DNA of 64,000 bases from Heliocidaris tuberculata (GCA_025618425.1 CM046832.1:57091993-57155992), one strand, 5' to 3'; counted from the first letter of the stretch, positions 34,306 to 47,600 are shown. Made by a program: numbers and translations. The notes: generated from the sequence alone by a model not told the origin.

Positions 34306-34600
34306 AAGCGTATGTGTGTGCTCAAAGTGGGAGGGGGGGGGGGGTGGTTACCAGCAATTGTGTCTTTCACATGTCGTTCAGGTGTAGAGTTCATGCTCAT
34401 TGTTGTCACTCCACTGTCTCCACATGACGTTTAGGCCTATTTTCATGGCAGTCACAAATAATGTAATGATAAAACAAGACAAAACATTCCCCCCCCCCCC
34501 CCACCAAAAAAAAAAAAAAAAAATCAAAGAAAAAAAGAAAAAGAAATGAGAGAGGAATCTTCTTTTGAGTAAGAGAGAAAATCCTTGTTTTATAGGATAT
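34130..34600. repeat. Tandem duplication with AG microsatellite and poly-C/poly-A runs
   Basis: AATGATAAAACAAGACAAAA with a C run, an A run and GAATNTTCTTTTGAGTAAGA occurs at 34141-34240 and again at 34455-34600. The (AG)n array lies between, at 34256-34306. The segment at 34373-34460 also matches 30370-30455. Confidence 0.7.
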
Positions 34601-36470
34601 TACGCCATTCTTGACATTGCCTGGTTGTTATTGCCATAACTTTATTTTATTGTTTACATAGTAACTCTGGAAATCCGCATTATGATTCATGGTAATAACC
34701 TTCACACGTCATATGTATTGTGTTCCGATTCGTTCTTGCGTATAAAATTGTGACTGATGTCAAATCATGAAGAAGTAGGTCTAGTTTTCTATGAACTTTT
34801 CCTGCTTATATCCCAGTCAAGCTTTAACGAGATTGACATATTGAGACCGACACCAGACAGAATAATCTTGTACAATATACTCTCAATGGCCAAGAATCTT
34901 TCTGTTAGAGTCGATGTGGCCCGATTCGGCGGGGTGTGACTCTGCAGGTATGAATCAGATTGATAATCACAGAACAATTACACCCACTAAAATTGAAAGG
35001 TGATAATAGAAGAATATAATTATGAGCTACGTTTAACGTTTTATTATGAAATTATCATGTAAATTCTTGTTTTTCTTGTATTTCCTCTTTTTTCCCTTCT
35101 TAATTCTTCCTCCTTTTTTACTTCTTCTTCGTCTTCTCCTTCTTAGATCTGCAAATATTCTTACCAATTTTTAGAGCCAAATTGTCTTTTGGGTTCCAGT
35201 TTTGAACCGCATTCCATGTCAACACATTACACTATTATTTATAAAACACATTTTGATAAACTTATGTTTATACCCTATATACCGACTACAGAAATAGCCG
35301 ATGAAAAAAGTGATCGTTAAGCTAGTGAAACCAGAAAAGCCATGATTTTTTGTTTGAATTTGGATGGAATAAATGGATATTAGCATAATTATGTCTTAAG
35401 GCACACATAATATACTGTCCAGTGAGATAATTGAGCCAAATTTCCATTTATTCCACACATAGAAAGGTGAATCATTGATTACTCTAGCATTCTGATTATG
35501 CTGATAGTACTTTAAAACTGCGCCGAATAGTAACTTTCATTTATTACTATATTCATATGATATTGTCCAAGTGTCATTTTCGTTTTCTCTGTAAAACAGA
35601 TTGTCTTGATCAACAACATATAGTCCTATAATACCTGTGTATATAGGCTTATAAAACGAGTATACATAATTATATACGTGTATATACAACGCCTCCGTTT
35701 GTTTACTTTGCACAATAAGTTCTATTCAACAGTACTTTTCGATGTATATATAATTATGTAGGTGCTGACCTACATGTACCGTACATGTATTAACTTTATA
35801 ACTCGCCGATCAATAACTTGCCCTTTGCGTTTTTGAGCGTTGGTTGATATGAAGGATACAGTATCTATTAACAAAACTTTTCACGGCCACGTCGAGAGGT
35901 GAAAGGTCCGGTCATACCTACCCATCGATACCGTCAGCCTACTATGATTTACGACAAAACTTAATCTAATAGGTGATGGAAAGTCAAGGATCCCACTTGA
36001 GGGTAGGGGGCGGGGGATATATTTTTTTTATCAAGATAACCAATAAAAAAAACACCCCATTGATTTCTGCCCAAAAAATTGAAGATAATGGTGGTATTTT
36101 TCCCCTTGAGCGCAATAAACTTTACGGAAAGCACTTAGAAAACAAAATACAATATAGAAACAAGGTCAATTTATCTATTTGTGATCCCGTGTGGCCTCCG
36201 AATAGTTTGAACTGATATTTGTTGGCGAAAAAGCAATTCTGGGTAATTCATGAAATTGGCATATTGAAATCAAATGTATTGTTCATCTTGTGCAATGCAA
36301 CCTGTGATTCAACTATGGATTCAACGGAGGGAGGTTTTCTTGTATCACAGGTTTCATTGCACAATTATAGTGCAGTTGTCTTGCGCTGTTTAATTTATGC
36401 AAATTATGCAAAATGCCCACAGTTGCTTTTTCGGCAACAAAATTAAAGCTGATATTGTTCGGAGATCACA
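34601..36470. other. Intergenic DNA, no gene recognised
   Basis: AT-rich with no credible gene. One small inverted repeat, TTGTGCAATGCAACCTGTGA near 36279 with TCACAGGTTTCATTGCACAA near 36345, may be a short MITE. Confidence 0.4.
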
Positions 36471-36479
36471 CAAGACCAC

Positions 36480-36690
36480 AAATAATAATAGTAATAATAA
36501 TAGTAATGAAAATAGTACTAGTAATAACAATAGTTATGAAAATAGTACTAGTAATAATAATAATGATAATAATAATAATAATGATAATAATAATGATAAT
36601 AATAACAACAATAATAATAATAATAATGATAATGATAATAATGATAATAATAATAATAATAATAATGATAATAAAAATGATAATAATAAC

Positions 36691-36732
<42 letters not shown>

Positions 36733-36757
36733 AATGATAATAATAATAATAATAAAA
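36480..36757 (+). repeat. AAT/GAT trinucleotide microsatellite, about 280 bp
   Basis: Nearly unbroken AATAAT, GATAAT and AGTAAT units. The poly-Asn, poly-Ile and poly-Leu open frames across it are not genes. It lies about 540 bases before the rolling-stone start codon. Confidence 0.9.
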
Positions 36758-37292
36758 GCTTAAAGGGAAATAACTTTTCGACGTTCATAAAATGTCAGGT
36801 CGACTATTAAGATTTAATTGGGAACAATGCAACCAAAAGGGACAGTTGGATCTGCCTGTTAAATCATAGGTATATTGGGTAGAAAGTAAGACCGGGGCCT
36901 ATTCAATGTTCGACTTTATTGATCACTGATCTGTAATAATCAAATTGTAAAGGATAGGTTACACATCATTGCCCCAGACATTGCTGAGCACTTATAGTAG
37001 CCTGTCTGTGATGGTATGCGCGTGATGTCACTATATCGTACGTGATATAGTTACTGAGTCAAGCTTCTCACCGATTCCGAAAATGGAAGATCACAATAAA
37101 ACGCGCAGTAGTACGCCAAACATCAGCCCACTAAAGCCGAAACCGTATATACTACAATCATACTGCCTGGCGTCCGCATTATACTCCACTTGACAAGACA
37201 ATTCTGTCAGTGTCATCTTCTACATACCGCTGTATAAAGTACATTTCAATACGTATTTTTGGGGGCAGTATAAGTATTTCTCATATACAAAG

Positions 37293-37382
37293 ATGGGTTG
37301 TTTAGAAACGTTAAAGATGGAGTTTCGGTGCAAAGCTTTCTCATTGGGCGGCACTAATCCCACTCTATTTGTTACACCTCAG
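37293..37382 (+). CDS. Rolling-stone-like exon 1
   Basis: 30 codons from ATG (context AAAGATGG) to TPQ at donor CAG/GTAAGT, phase 0. This exon was identified from its MGC start and its in-phase donor. Confidence 0.8.
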
Positions 37383-40300
37383 GTAAGTTTATTTATACTT
37401 ATTTTCTCCAAGTCTATCCGAGGATGTTTACGACTTCATTTTACAACTCTCCATTCATCTTGATTGCCACTCTCTCTCTGAGAGGGCCGGATATTATGAA
37501 AAAAATGAATAATTTCAAAGATAGAATACTTCAATCATCAAGATGTTTTACTCTCTCCGAATATGATGTCGCGTGAACCGCAGTCACATAAAGTCATGTG
37601 CAAGCTTATCAGCTGATATTAATACATAATTTAGTCATCAGTAGATACTTTGATAGAGAACTGATACATCTTGAAATTAAGTCCCTTTGCTCTCCTTTTC
37701 AGAAAATCATTCGGAATGAGTATTACATATTTCATACACAATGTTGCAAAATATTTGGATAACAAAGCCTAAGGCAAGAACAAAGTAAACAAACCCAAAC
37801 AAAGTCCACGCTGGCATGCCGTTTGCCTTGAATTGGCAGCGTGATCTTCATGGACTTGCTTGCCTATAAAAACTCATTGGCGTGAAAAAAAAAAGGGAAC
37901 TAAGAAGTTGGGATAATCCCATCTTGAATCATGCACGCGTATTTTCAAATCCAGAAAAAATATTGTTATTGAAGTATAATTTATGATTTTATTTGGTGCA
38001 GGGACGATGGCTTGGTATGCCGTGGACATTCATGACGTATCGCATGGCATTAGCTATCTATCAGCTCATCTTCGTCATCCTTACGCTTGTCTACTGGGGT
38101 GAAGACCCGTTCTATAGTGCTGTCGACACCAAGGCAAAATGGCTCATCTACATCTCCAACTGGACCTATCTTTTTGTCCTTGCTTATTTTGTCATAGCTG
38201 TCATCAATACTTTCTACTGGCACTTAGGACGCCAGCAAAGAGGTTAGAAAATTAACAATTATTTTAGGAAGAATTCGTTTAGAGCAGTCATTGTTATTCT
38301 GATTCTGATCCGCCATTTCTTTTGGCTTTCCTCTTGGCTCCCCTAGCCCTCCCCCAACCGTATATTTAACCAGCCTTTCCACACTTCCATGTCTCTCGGA
38401 GAAGAGATTTTTTTGTTGGAGTCTTTACGGTGTATCGACTTGTTGTGGGAGAGCAGGTTGAATAAAAGGATGACAATTTTGAGAGGAGTGGCACACAGTT
38501 TCGACAATCAAAAAGCAAAAAGTAAGTATATCAATAACTTTTAAGTACATAGGTTTTCACATTTCCCTGAATCATCACAGTGTGTTCAAGTCTCTGACAA
38601 GCCCCCCCCCCCCCATCATTTTAGGGAGGATGTATGGGCAATCGTGGGGGCAACCATCCTACACCTCCCCCCTCGTACGGTACTACCGCCACCGAGATAC
38701 CTTCTACCTTATTAGCAGACAGCTGAAAATTGTGTTCAAGTAATCTGACAGGCTTCATTTTCTCGGTCAAAAGTGAAAAGGTTAGCGCACTAACGAAGAG
38801 TGATCGGAAGAGGAAGATTCAGTGAACGCCAGTGACCTTTTCATCCCATCTCAAACCCGCTATTTGACATAGCTGGGCTTCAAGATGTACCCATTCTATT
38901 TACTTGCAGCCAGCAAAAACACACATACACCATGGACCATAGCTACTCCTGGATAATAGCAATATTCTGGTATAAATTACACACTACTATACTCTACAAG
39001 CATGATGATTTCATTTTCATATTTCAATTTTTGGGTGGTACAGACGTCGACACTAGTGTCATGAGTGAAAGTTATCCAACGCAGCTCCATATAGGAAGAG
39101 GACGGAGAAATAATGTCATAAAATACAACGTGCTAGTGCGAGGCTAATTATCTTTTAAATTGATATTCTGAGAAGGAATATTGTTCAGCCCTTGAAATAA
39201 TTAAAACGTTAAAAGATCTTCGTATGGTATAGAAAATTAGTTCTACTTTATTATTTGTTGTTGCGGTTCTTTTTAAACATTCCCTATAACCTTCCTTTCT
39301 AATCGTAATGAAAGAGAAAGTTGTGTATAAATATGAACACGTACAATGTACTCCTTGATGTTTCGGTATCTTCTGCCGTATATATTACATTTTGGCTGCA
39401 TTCTGTAGGACCATTTTAGGCTGATAAAATACACCAAATATTACTGGTATGACGTATTCAGTGTCTGCGCCAAACTTTGAAACTTAATACTTTGCGGATG
39501 GTGCGGTCGTTGTGGTACATGTACATAAATTTAGTTGTCAACGTAACAGTTCTGTTGTACGATAAGAGTCGACATACACCCACACACACAAACAGAAAGA
39601 ATAAATTCCAATTCAGTTCAACTAAATCCAATAACAAGTTTATGATTTTACTTTACGAATGAATTATAATGTCAGTCTAATTTAAAAGGGTACTATAGGA
39701 GTCAACTCCTCGAATGCATCCCCTAAAAAGGGAGACGTCTACTCATACATAACCCAACCCCACCACATTAAAATTCCCTTCAGGTCAATATTTTTAACGA
39801 AGAAAGAATAAAATCTTTATTAGTATGATATATGTGTTGTAAAATGAATATCTGAGCAGAACTTTTCTCTACCGGGAATCAGAACGACCACCTTCGAAAC
39901 ATAATGTGACGTACTCATGACCTTTTCGAAAATTCATTTTTCCTAACCAAAGTAGCCTTGTGTCAGTGTTCAATTCAATTTTAATTCATCTTTCTTTCTG
40001 TTATTTTCTGTCCTGATTATACTTTTCATTCATCTATTCCTCCAAAAAAAATAAAAAAAATAAAATATATAGTCTTTTCACAAATGATATCACATTAAAA
40101 TTACATGTGCAACAAGTATCAATCGATTTGTGATACTGAAGAATAATGAACAATATTTGGTGTGTGTCATCCTAGGTTAAACATTGAGGCGTTACCCCCA
40201 CGAATGGCCTTTTTACTTCGAAAAGCTTTATCATATAGACCACGGAGAGAGCTTATAAGGTCAACTCATCACGCAACACCAACTATCAATAAAATGTGTG

Positions 40301-43300
40301 CTTCCTAATTGTCATGGACCTACTCTGAGATAGCGTCATTCAGTGTTATTATTCAGTGCAAATGAATAGAAATAGGCCTCAATCAGAAGCGTGATGGCGA
40401 ACGTTCACTCTGCCCCTTTTGAAACCGAACTGGCATACCTTAATAGCAGACAATGAAAAAATTGCCTCCTTAATTGTGTACTTTTCCGGCTCCGGCCCCC
40501 TCTTTTACAAAATCCTGGATCCGCCCCTGCTTTGTATGACCTGTTATAATGTGATACGAATATACACTGTATTGGAAAGATATTCAGCAATTACAACTTA
40601 GAAAACTCACGTACTACATACAAGTCAGGGTTGAAAAAATAATTTGAAGCCTAGTAGATTTACTAGCTTGATCTCCTCTTCCATAATGCGAAACTTGCAA
40701 GGAGGATACATTTTTCGTATTTTTAGATGTTAGACGGCCTGTATATTTGCCAAAGGCTAAAGGGCTGTAACACACCAAACACGACAAACGACAACAACAA
40801 GACAACACGACATGAACGACTTTCTAAAATATATCGCTCTATAATGCATTATTAAATATACCTTTGTTTATTCTTATCATTAGTTTAGTATTGTTTAATG
40901 TTAATCTTTCCAATCACATTCAATTTTGTCAGCACTGATAAACTGATAAACAGAGTACATTGAGCAATGAGCTTTTAATACTTTTTTTTTAAAAGAGAGG
41001 GGGGGGGGGGGAATAGAAAAAAGGAGGAAAGGAGATGGAATTGGGAAATACATTTAATTTTTTATGCGAGTTTGAAAAGGGATTATTTTGAATTATTAGT
41101 AGATTTTCTTTAATAATGCGGTAATGAGTTGATTTTGCTTTGTTGACAAATATCCGCAGATTTTTGTTATCAGCCATGAGTAGGTTTTGAGATAATCATC
41201 AGTGCCCTTTGGTATGGGGCATTAATCCTTGACCAAGTCCCTCGGAGACGGACTTAAAGCCGTCTGTCCCCTAGTAGCTTGTAGCTATTATACATGCTTT
41301 CTTAGCAGTCAGGTAAAATAAAATAAGCCATCAAAACTATTTTGTTTCAGGTCTAAAGCGTCCTCAACAGCGAAGTCTAAGAAATTTGCTCTGTGGTCCC
41401 CCATTGAGGGGGGGGGGGGGCACCGGTCTTACTTAATGGATGGAATGTGAAGTAATAATACCAGGGGGGGGGGCACCGGTCTTACTTAATGGATGGAATG
41501 TGAAGTAATAATACCAGGGGGGGGGGTCGAAAGGTTCTATCATCTTATTTCCACGTTCCCTTTCACCTCCCCCCTTTCTACCCCCCCCCCCACCAATGTA
41601 GCTACACCAGTGAGTTAAGTGATCGCAGAAAGAAGATTTTTTTTTTTAATGGGGGAAAATGAGCATGTTATGTCAGAGATCAGGTTAAATGAGAGACTAC
41701 CATCGGTTATCCGTCATGGACTATCTACTCGTATTAAATGGAAAACAAAAATGTCCCTAATTTCCGTAAGTCCACGAAAGAAATGCAAGTACTAGCTCTC
41801 CAAATGTTTGCAGGTATATATTGCATGTAAAGTACATAGGCCTGCACAATTATATTCAATTTATAAAAAAAAATGTATTTTTCAGATCACTTTGTTTATA
41901 AAACAAAATGGTAAGCAGTGAGTGTATGAAACAAAACGGCTGGAATTATTCCGAATATACAACAACAAAGATCATTAATTTTATGTAATTCTTCAGCATA
42001 GTCACATGGTGAAGAATTACATAAAAAATAATGATCTTTACATACAATTCTTCAACATAGTCACATGACCATAATGAAAAAAAAAAGAATTATTTCAAAA
42101 AGACAACAACAAAGATCACTATGTAATTATTCAACATAGTCACATGACCAATTCCCAATTTAACAACTTTTAGAAAACCCCAATAAAGAATAATGATTGC
42201 AAAATTTAAGAAATATGAAACTTCCGTCTTAAGTTTGCAATTATTTTGATGACTACTTGGTGGATTTCAAATGAATTCTATCACGACATTCTCATCATCA
42301 AAGACGACATCACCATCTCTCAATATCGAATGTCGTGAGCGGTGTGCACTTGTTCTTTGTCGTGTTGCTTGTCTTGATATCGTGTATATTGTCGTATTTG
42401 GTGTGAACCCCCCCCCCCCCCCACCATTATGGACAGGATATTCATGGATGTAAGATGCAGGGACCGATTCAGGATTGTTCGTAATTGGGGGGGGGGGGGG
42501 GACGAATTTTTCCAACAAAGAAAACAAACATTATTTGTAACATTTTTTCAGGACCGTTTTCACCCAAAAATTTTTAGTGGTATTTCCTAGGATTTGTAAA
42601 GGGGACGGCCTATAGTTAACATTAGATAATGCTGGCTTTTCGTGCTTTTTAACCCAATATGGGGGCGGATGGGGCAGTGGTGTATCTGGGGATTATGGTG
42701 CCCGCGGCAAATAATGTAGTTGCGCCCTCCTCCCCCCCCCCCCCCACGAGTGCCCAAACCTATCTACGTTATTGTACAAGCGAGGGAGCAAAGCGACCTA
42801 GCGGCAAATTTTTTGTCTTCATATTTAACTCTAAAAAACACAATTTCTTGCACATTTTACTCAGGAAATTTGCATTAGACTGCAATAATGAGCGGTAGAG
42901 AAGTTCGAATTTGGTACATTGATAAACGGTTCTCTATTCACTCCTCTTCTAAAATTGGGAGCATTATTAACGAATGCCCTTGATATGAATTATGGAGTCA
43001 TGTCCGTTACAGTTAAAAAGAGTCCATTTTCTCTTCAACTGTTCAGTAATATACTATGAAATTTGCTGTGTATGTCCCTGATAGTGAAATGTGTGTGATT
43101 CAGTTACTAAAATATAGGACTGACTTGGTTTTGATGAAAACTGTCTTAAATAACCAGAAAATGATCTGATAGGCCAGGAGCCTGTCCCAAAATATCACTC
43201 CATTTTTCCATACGATTTGACCCCTTAAAGTTACTTAGATCATCTAAGTCATTGACAAAAGTTGTCAGCCTGACCGTAGCCGTCGGGTTTAGCCCCCAGA

Positions 43301-45885
43301 GCCCCCCAAAGAGACCCCAAAGTCGGGTCGATTTCACCCCATCTCCCCCATGCACCAAACTTTGTCGGTAGGAAGTAGTATGATTGGACTTTACAAAACA
43401 CACAAAACTGACAAATATTTCCGTCTGGATGGGGTGTCAGACGGCCCCTAAAACTGGGGTAAATTTTTCCCCTTGAAGCCCATGGACCAAATTCTGTCAG
43501 AAGGAAGAGCTATGGATGTACATTCCAAAAATATAAAAACTGACAAAATTGTCCATATCGGGAACGGGATGTCAGACCCCCTGAAATGACCCCCAAAGTG
43601 CCCTTTGACAACGTTTTGCTCTCCCAAATGCTCTGTATGTAAAGGAAAACCATTTTCTTATCTTCTGACTATGATAACTCAAAAGTGTTTTATTCAATTC
43701 AATTCAAATTTACATAATTTAATTTTGAGCTTAATAATTTTCTTGAGGTGCAATTTGGTGTCAGTTGGTCATTTCATTTATAAGTTATTGAATTGTGGAC
43801 AATGTATTGCTTTCTCAAAAGTAGCCAAAAAATATTATCAGGATTATGTAAACACACCCATTGACCATCCGAAAAGGCATAATAGAGGAGCTTGCGTGGT
43901 ATCTGTGCATTTATAGCACATGAATAGTAAATTTCAGCCTGGCAGTTACATACCACAGATACTTAAAAAGCTCTTCTATCATGCCTTGTCAAACAGGTGG
44001 AGATGGACAATGGGTGTGTTTACATAATCGTGACAATATTTTTGGCTACTTTTGAGAAAGCAATACATTTTTCACAATTTAATAACGTATTAATCAAAAG
44101 ACCGATTAACACCAAATTGCACGTTAAGAAGATTATTATACTCAAAATTATGTTATGAAAATTTGAATAGAATTGAATAAATCACTTTTGAATTATCATA
44201 GTCGGAAGGTAAGAAAATGGTTTTTCTTTACATACAGAGCATTTTGGAGGGCAAAGCGTTCTCAAAGGGCACTTTGGGATTTTCATTTCAGGGGGTCTGA
44301 CACCCCCTTCCCGATGGACAATTTTGTCAGTTTTTATATTTTTGGAATGTACATCCATAGCTCTTCCTTCTGACAAAATTTGGTCCCTGGTCTTCAAGGG
44401 GAAAAATTTACCCCAATTTTTAGGGGCCGTCTGATACCCCATCCCGACGGATATTTTTGTCAGTTTTTTGTGTTTTGTAATGTCCATTCATTCTACTTCC
44501 TACTGACAAAGTTTGGTGCATGGGGTAGATGGGGTGAAATCGACCTGACTTCGGGGTCTCTTTTGGGGGCTCTTGGGGCTAAACCCGACGGCTATACGGT
44601 CAGGCTGACAACCTTTTTGTCAATGACTTAGATGGTCTAAGTAACTTTAAAGGGTCAAATTGTATGGATAAAATGGGGTGACTATTTCGGGACAGGCTCC
44701 CAGACTATGACTGTCATGTCCGTTACGCTGGAATTGCCCAAATGCTGTTTTATGCACTTTATCCTATATTGGGGGCGCAATATTTAGCAAGAGGCAGATG
44801 AAACTTAGATGATAGCAAGCAAAGTAGCGACAATTATATCTTTATTTTTCAAATTTTAAAACCTTAAAAAAAGCTGTGTAAGAACTATTTACTGCAGGCG
44901 CGAAATTACGAGATCCTGGAAGAAAATAATTATGCGAGGGGGCAAAGCGACCGAGCTTTAAATACCGAGCTTTAGAAAATGTTCGCATGTTAAACCCTCA
45001 AAAGCTGTATTTCTAATGCATTTATACCCTGTGGATTGTTTCCAGTATCCATTTGATCAGAACTAGGTAACAATGGGTTCATACTGATATTGATCTTATA
45101 GGCCAACTAATCTGTTTCTGCATCGATATCAAATTGTTTTACATGTACTTTATTATTTAGTTCAACTGTACGAATCAAGCAGATTTTCAACGTTTTCATA
45201 GCAAATTGAATAAATACCCCTTTTTTATTGTTAAAAGCATTATCGACTATACAATTTCAAATATCTCTGTACATCTAATCTTTCTCTCTTTTTTTTTTTT
45301 TGGTCAACAGACAATGTTGAAGAATCGGGTAAGAGTAATGACCAGATTGAGATGAGTGCTGTCAAACCAGTAGCAGATGCAGAGGCCGCGGCAGAGAGGG
45401 ACGATCAAGTCTACTCCACCCCTTGGTATTTACAGATCCAACGTTTCTGCCAGGTCTACTCTTGTTCCGCCTCCGTCTTCGTGACCATTCTGTTTTGGGT
45501 GTTGGTGTACAACCCAGATACCACCGTCGTCCATGTCTTAAACGTTCACGTGCACGGAATTGCAATGACTCTCATGATCATCGACACCATCATGGTCGCC
45601 ACGCCCTTCCGCATCTTGCACATGGTATACGTGATGCTGATATCCTTCGTCTATTTCTGTTTTACCGCCATTTACTATGCAGCTGGCGGGCGGAATCCCG
45701 TTGGTGAAACCCACATCTATAGTGGTTCTCTGGATTGGGGTGCAGCGTCTACCAAATCGGCAATCATAGCTGTCCTCACCGTATTCGTGGCGGCGCCAGT
45801 TCTTCATACCATCTTCTACGCCATTTACCGCATTCGAATTGCAGTGGGGCGCTGTTGTCATTGCTACACACATCATAATTCTTAA
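37293..45885 (+). CDS. Rolling-stone-like multi-pass membrane protein, complete, 3 exons
   Basis: Exons 37293-37382, 38002-38242 and 45311-45885 join in frame to 301 residues, a usual length for the family. All junctions are GT/AG (CAG/GTAAGT; GTGCAG; AGAG/GTTAGA; CAACAG). The N terminus MGCLETLKMEFRCKAFSLGG fits rolling-stone proteins. Six hydrophobic stretches are seen, including MALAIYQLIFVILTLVYW (near 45-62), WTYLFVLAYFVIAVINTFYW (near 84-103), VFVTILFWVLVY, GIAMTLMIIDTIMV, MVYVMLISFVYFCFTAIYYA and AIIAVLTVFVAAPVLHTIFY. The KWLIYISNW motif just before the second segment is typical. In Drosophila rolling stone takes part in myoblast fusion; the role in this animal is unknown. Gly2-Cys3 could be lipidated. 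Intron 2 is 7.07 kb and full of repeats. Echinoderms carry many such paralogues, so no one-to-one name is given. Confidence 0.87.
38002..38242 (+). CDS. Rolling-stone-like exon 2 (first two TM segments)
   Basis: It begins GRWLGMPWTFMTYRMALAIY and ends HLGRQQR plus one base. Acceptor TTTGGTGCAG, donor GTTAGA, phase 1 at the 3' end. Confidence 0.88.
40411..40529. mobile_element. MITE fragment of the GGCGGATCCAGGATTTT family, copy 1
   Basis: It runs from GCCCCTTTTGAAACCGAACT through GGCATACCTTAA to AATCCTGGATCCGCCCCTG. The same sequence is at 62489-62643 (inverted) and, split by an insertion, at 62720-63328. It lies in rolling-stone intron 2. Confidence 0.65.
40740..42410. other. Possible foldback pair with CACACCAAA-ACGACAA ends
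   Basis: GTAACACACCAAACACGACA near 40768 resembles the reverse complement of TGTCGTATTTGGTGTGAACC near 42391. Both sides are rich in ACGACA/TGTCGT. The match is short and the element is uncertain. The interior is non-coding. Confidence 0.25.
41409..41530 (+). repeat. Tandem duplication of a 53-bp unit with poly-G
   Basis: G-run plus CACCGGTCTTACTTAATGGA and GTGAAGTAATAATACCAG occurs twice, with CACCGG at 41421 and 41474, then a third G-run starts. Confidence 0.85.
43171..44706. mobile_element. Near-palindromic foldback element of 1.5 kb
   Basis: The left half from AGGCCAGGAGCCTGTCCC to about 43925 is a near reverse complement of the right half ending GGGACAGGCTCCCAGACTAT. Matched landmarks include TTAGCCCCCAGAGCCCC with GGGGCTCTTGGGGCTAA-type sequence and CCAAACTTTGTCGGTAGGAAG with CTTCCTACTGACAAAGTTTGG. 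The open frames in it are low-quality and mirrored. It lies in rolling-stone intron 2. Confidence 0.78.
45311..45885 (+). CDS. Rolling-stone-like exon 3 (last four TM segments)
   Basis: The split codon gives Asp, followed by NVEESGKSNDQIEMSAVKPV. It ends CCHCYTHHNS and TAA at 45883. The acidic linker before STPWYLQIQRF lies between the TM halves. A polypyrimidine acceptor (T-rich run and CAACAG) precedes it. Confidence 0.88.
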
Positions 45886-45985
45886 TCCAGTACAGTATTA
45901 TAATAGATAATATCATATATTATATGTATATTAATGTAATAAACTAATGTGATTATGTGAAATAACATAACTCTATAATCTACAA

Positions 45986-46082
45986 GAAAAAAACAAACAA
46001 AAAAACAAAAAACAAAACAAAAAACAAAAACACACCACACACACGCACACGCACACCCACACACACACAAACACAAACACAC
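45986..46082 (+). repeat. AAAC/CA-rich simple repeat
   Basis: CAAAAAACAAAA units pass into CACACACACGCACAC units just after the rolling-stone stop codon, probably in its 3' UTR. Confidence 0.8.
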
Positions 46083-46298
46083 CATGTGATCAGTCTGGGT
46101 TTGTAGTAAGTTATTAACAATATTATTCAGAGACATTCCTTTCTCCTCAGAAATCCTGAAATAATTATGATCAACATTTTAATATATATATATTTAAAGA
46201 TCATTTTTATATTTACACTTATACTAACTCATGCGCACTAACAATTTTATCTCTATTTTTCCTTATCTGGACTATACCCTTAATAAGACTATCATCAG

Positions 46299-46590
46299 GA
46301 CAACTACACAAAGAACAATCAACCCCAGACAGTTACTCAAAGACGACTACTCCCTATAACTACCCCTTGGATAATTACTCCCGGCAATGACCCCCTTAAG
46401 ATGAACCCAAATAAAAGCAATAACAATAAATACAGCATTATCCATCGATCTAGTGATCTGAACTATTTAGACAATTTAAAGTAATTATTGTGCTGGGGTA
46501 CTTTTCATAGCGGTATAGTTCTCCGATGGTTATTGTCCAACGGGGTAGTAGTTCCCGCAGAAATCAGAGGTTAGTTGTCCTGGAATCCTA
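46299..46590. repeat. Array of degenerate GGACAATTACCCC-type motifs
   Basis: Phrases such as GGACAACTACAC, GACAGTTACTC, GACGACTACTCCC, GGATAATTACTCCC and GGCAATGACCCCC follow each other every 10-20 bases. After about 46490 the complement phrase (GGGGTA-x-TT, GGTTATTGTCC, GGTTAGTTGTCC) takes over. The same style occurs at 60050-60760. Confidence 0.5.
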
Positions 46591-46825
46591 TTTTTCATTT
46601 AAGAAAACGAAATAGGGGGGGGGGGGTTCAAAAACTCTTACTGCATGCATCTTCACTTGGTTAGGGTTGCACTTGCTAGAATTATTCATGGGATATAATT
46701 GACAATGATCTTCTCAAATCTTCATTTTTTTTCGCTTTTACATGGTGATTAGCAACAATTATTTAGATTAAGTGACGACGATTGATCAGAAACAAATGCT
46801 TTGTAAATGTTTCACGTCGCATATA

Positions 46826-47600
46826 ATAGGCCAGGAGCCTGTCCCGAAACAGTCACCCCATTTGACATAATTATGAGATTTGACCCCTTAAAGTTACTTA
46901 GACCATCCATGTCATTCACAAAAAGCTTGTCAGCTCATTTGACTACTTTTGAGAAAGCAATACAGTTTTCACAATATTAACTTATCATTGAAATGATCAT
47001 TTGACACGAAATTGCACCCCAAGAAAGTTACAATACTCAAAATTGTACTATGTAAATTTGACATGAATTGAATGATAAACTTTAACGTTATTAAGGTTGT
47101 AATGCCTAAAAATGGTTTTCTCTACATCGAGAGCATTTTGGGCCGCAAAGCTTGGTTTAGGGGCACTTTGGTGTTTTTTTCAGGGGCATGTTACACCCCC
47201 GGCTTCCCGATGGCAATTTTGTCAGTTTTTATATATTTGTAATGTACACCCATACCTCTTCGTTCTGACAAAATTTGGTCCATGGGCCTTTCAAGGGGAA
47301 AAATGTGCCCCAATCTTTAGGGACGGTCTGACAACCCATCCCGACGGATAATTTTGTCAGTTTTGGTGTTTTGGTAATGTATAGTCATACACCTTCCATC
47401 TGACAAAGTTTGGCGTATATGTAAGATGGTTGAAATTGACCCGACTTTAGGGCCCTTTTGGGGGTCTCTGGGGCCAAACCCGGCGGCTTCGTTCGAGCTG
47501 ACAAGCTTTTTGTGAATGACATGGAAGGTCTAAGTAACTTGAAGGGGTCAAATCTCATATATAAAATGGGGTGACTATTTCAGGACAGGCTCACAGACTA
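46826..47600. mobile_element. Second, deleted copy of the AGGCCAGGAGCCTGTCCC foldback element
   Basis: Left end ATAGGCCAGGAGCCTGTCCC, right end GGACAGGCTCACAGACTATA. The left arm is cut short at about 46980 while the right arm is almost full length. It is related to 43171-44706. Confidence 0.72.

Noticed and set aside
36397..36810. Poly-Asn/Asp, poly-Ile and poly-Leu open frames
   Set aside because: They are read through an AAT/GAT microsatellite.
42267..42527. Overlapping open frames with proline/glycine runs
   Set aside because: The runs come from poly-C/poly-G tracts and no domain is visible.
43605..44631. Open frames of 66-103 codons on both strands near 44 kb
   Set aside because: They lie in the two mirrored arms of the foldback element and are not conserved between arms as protein.
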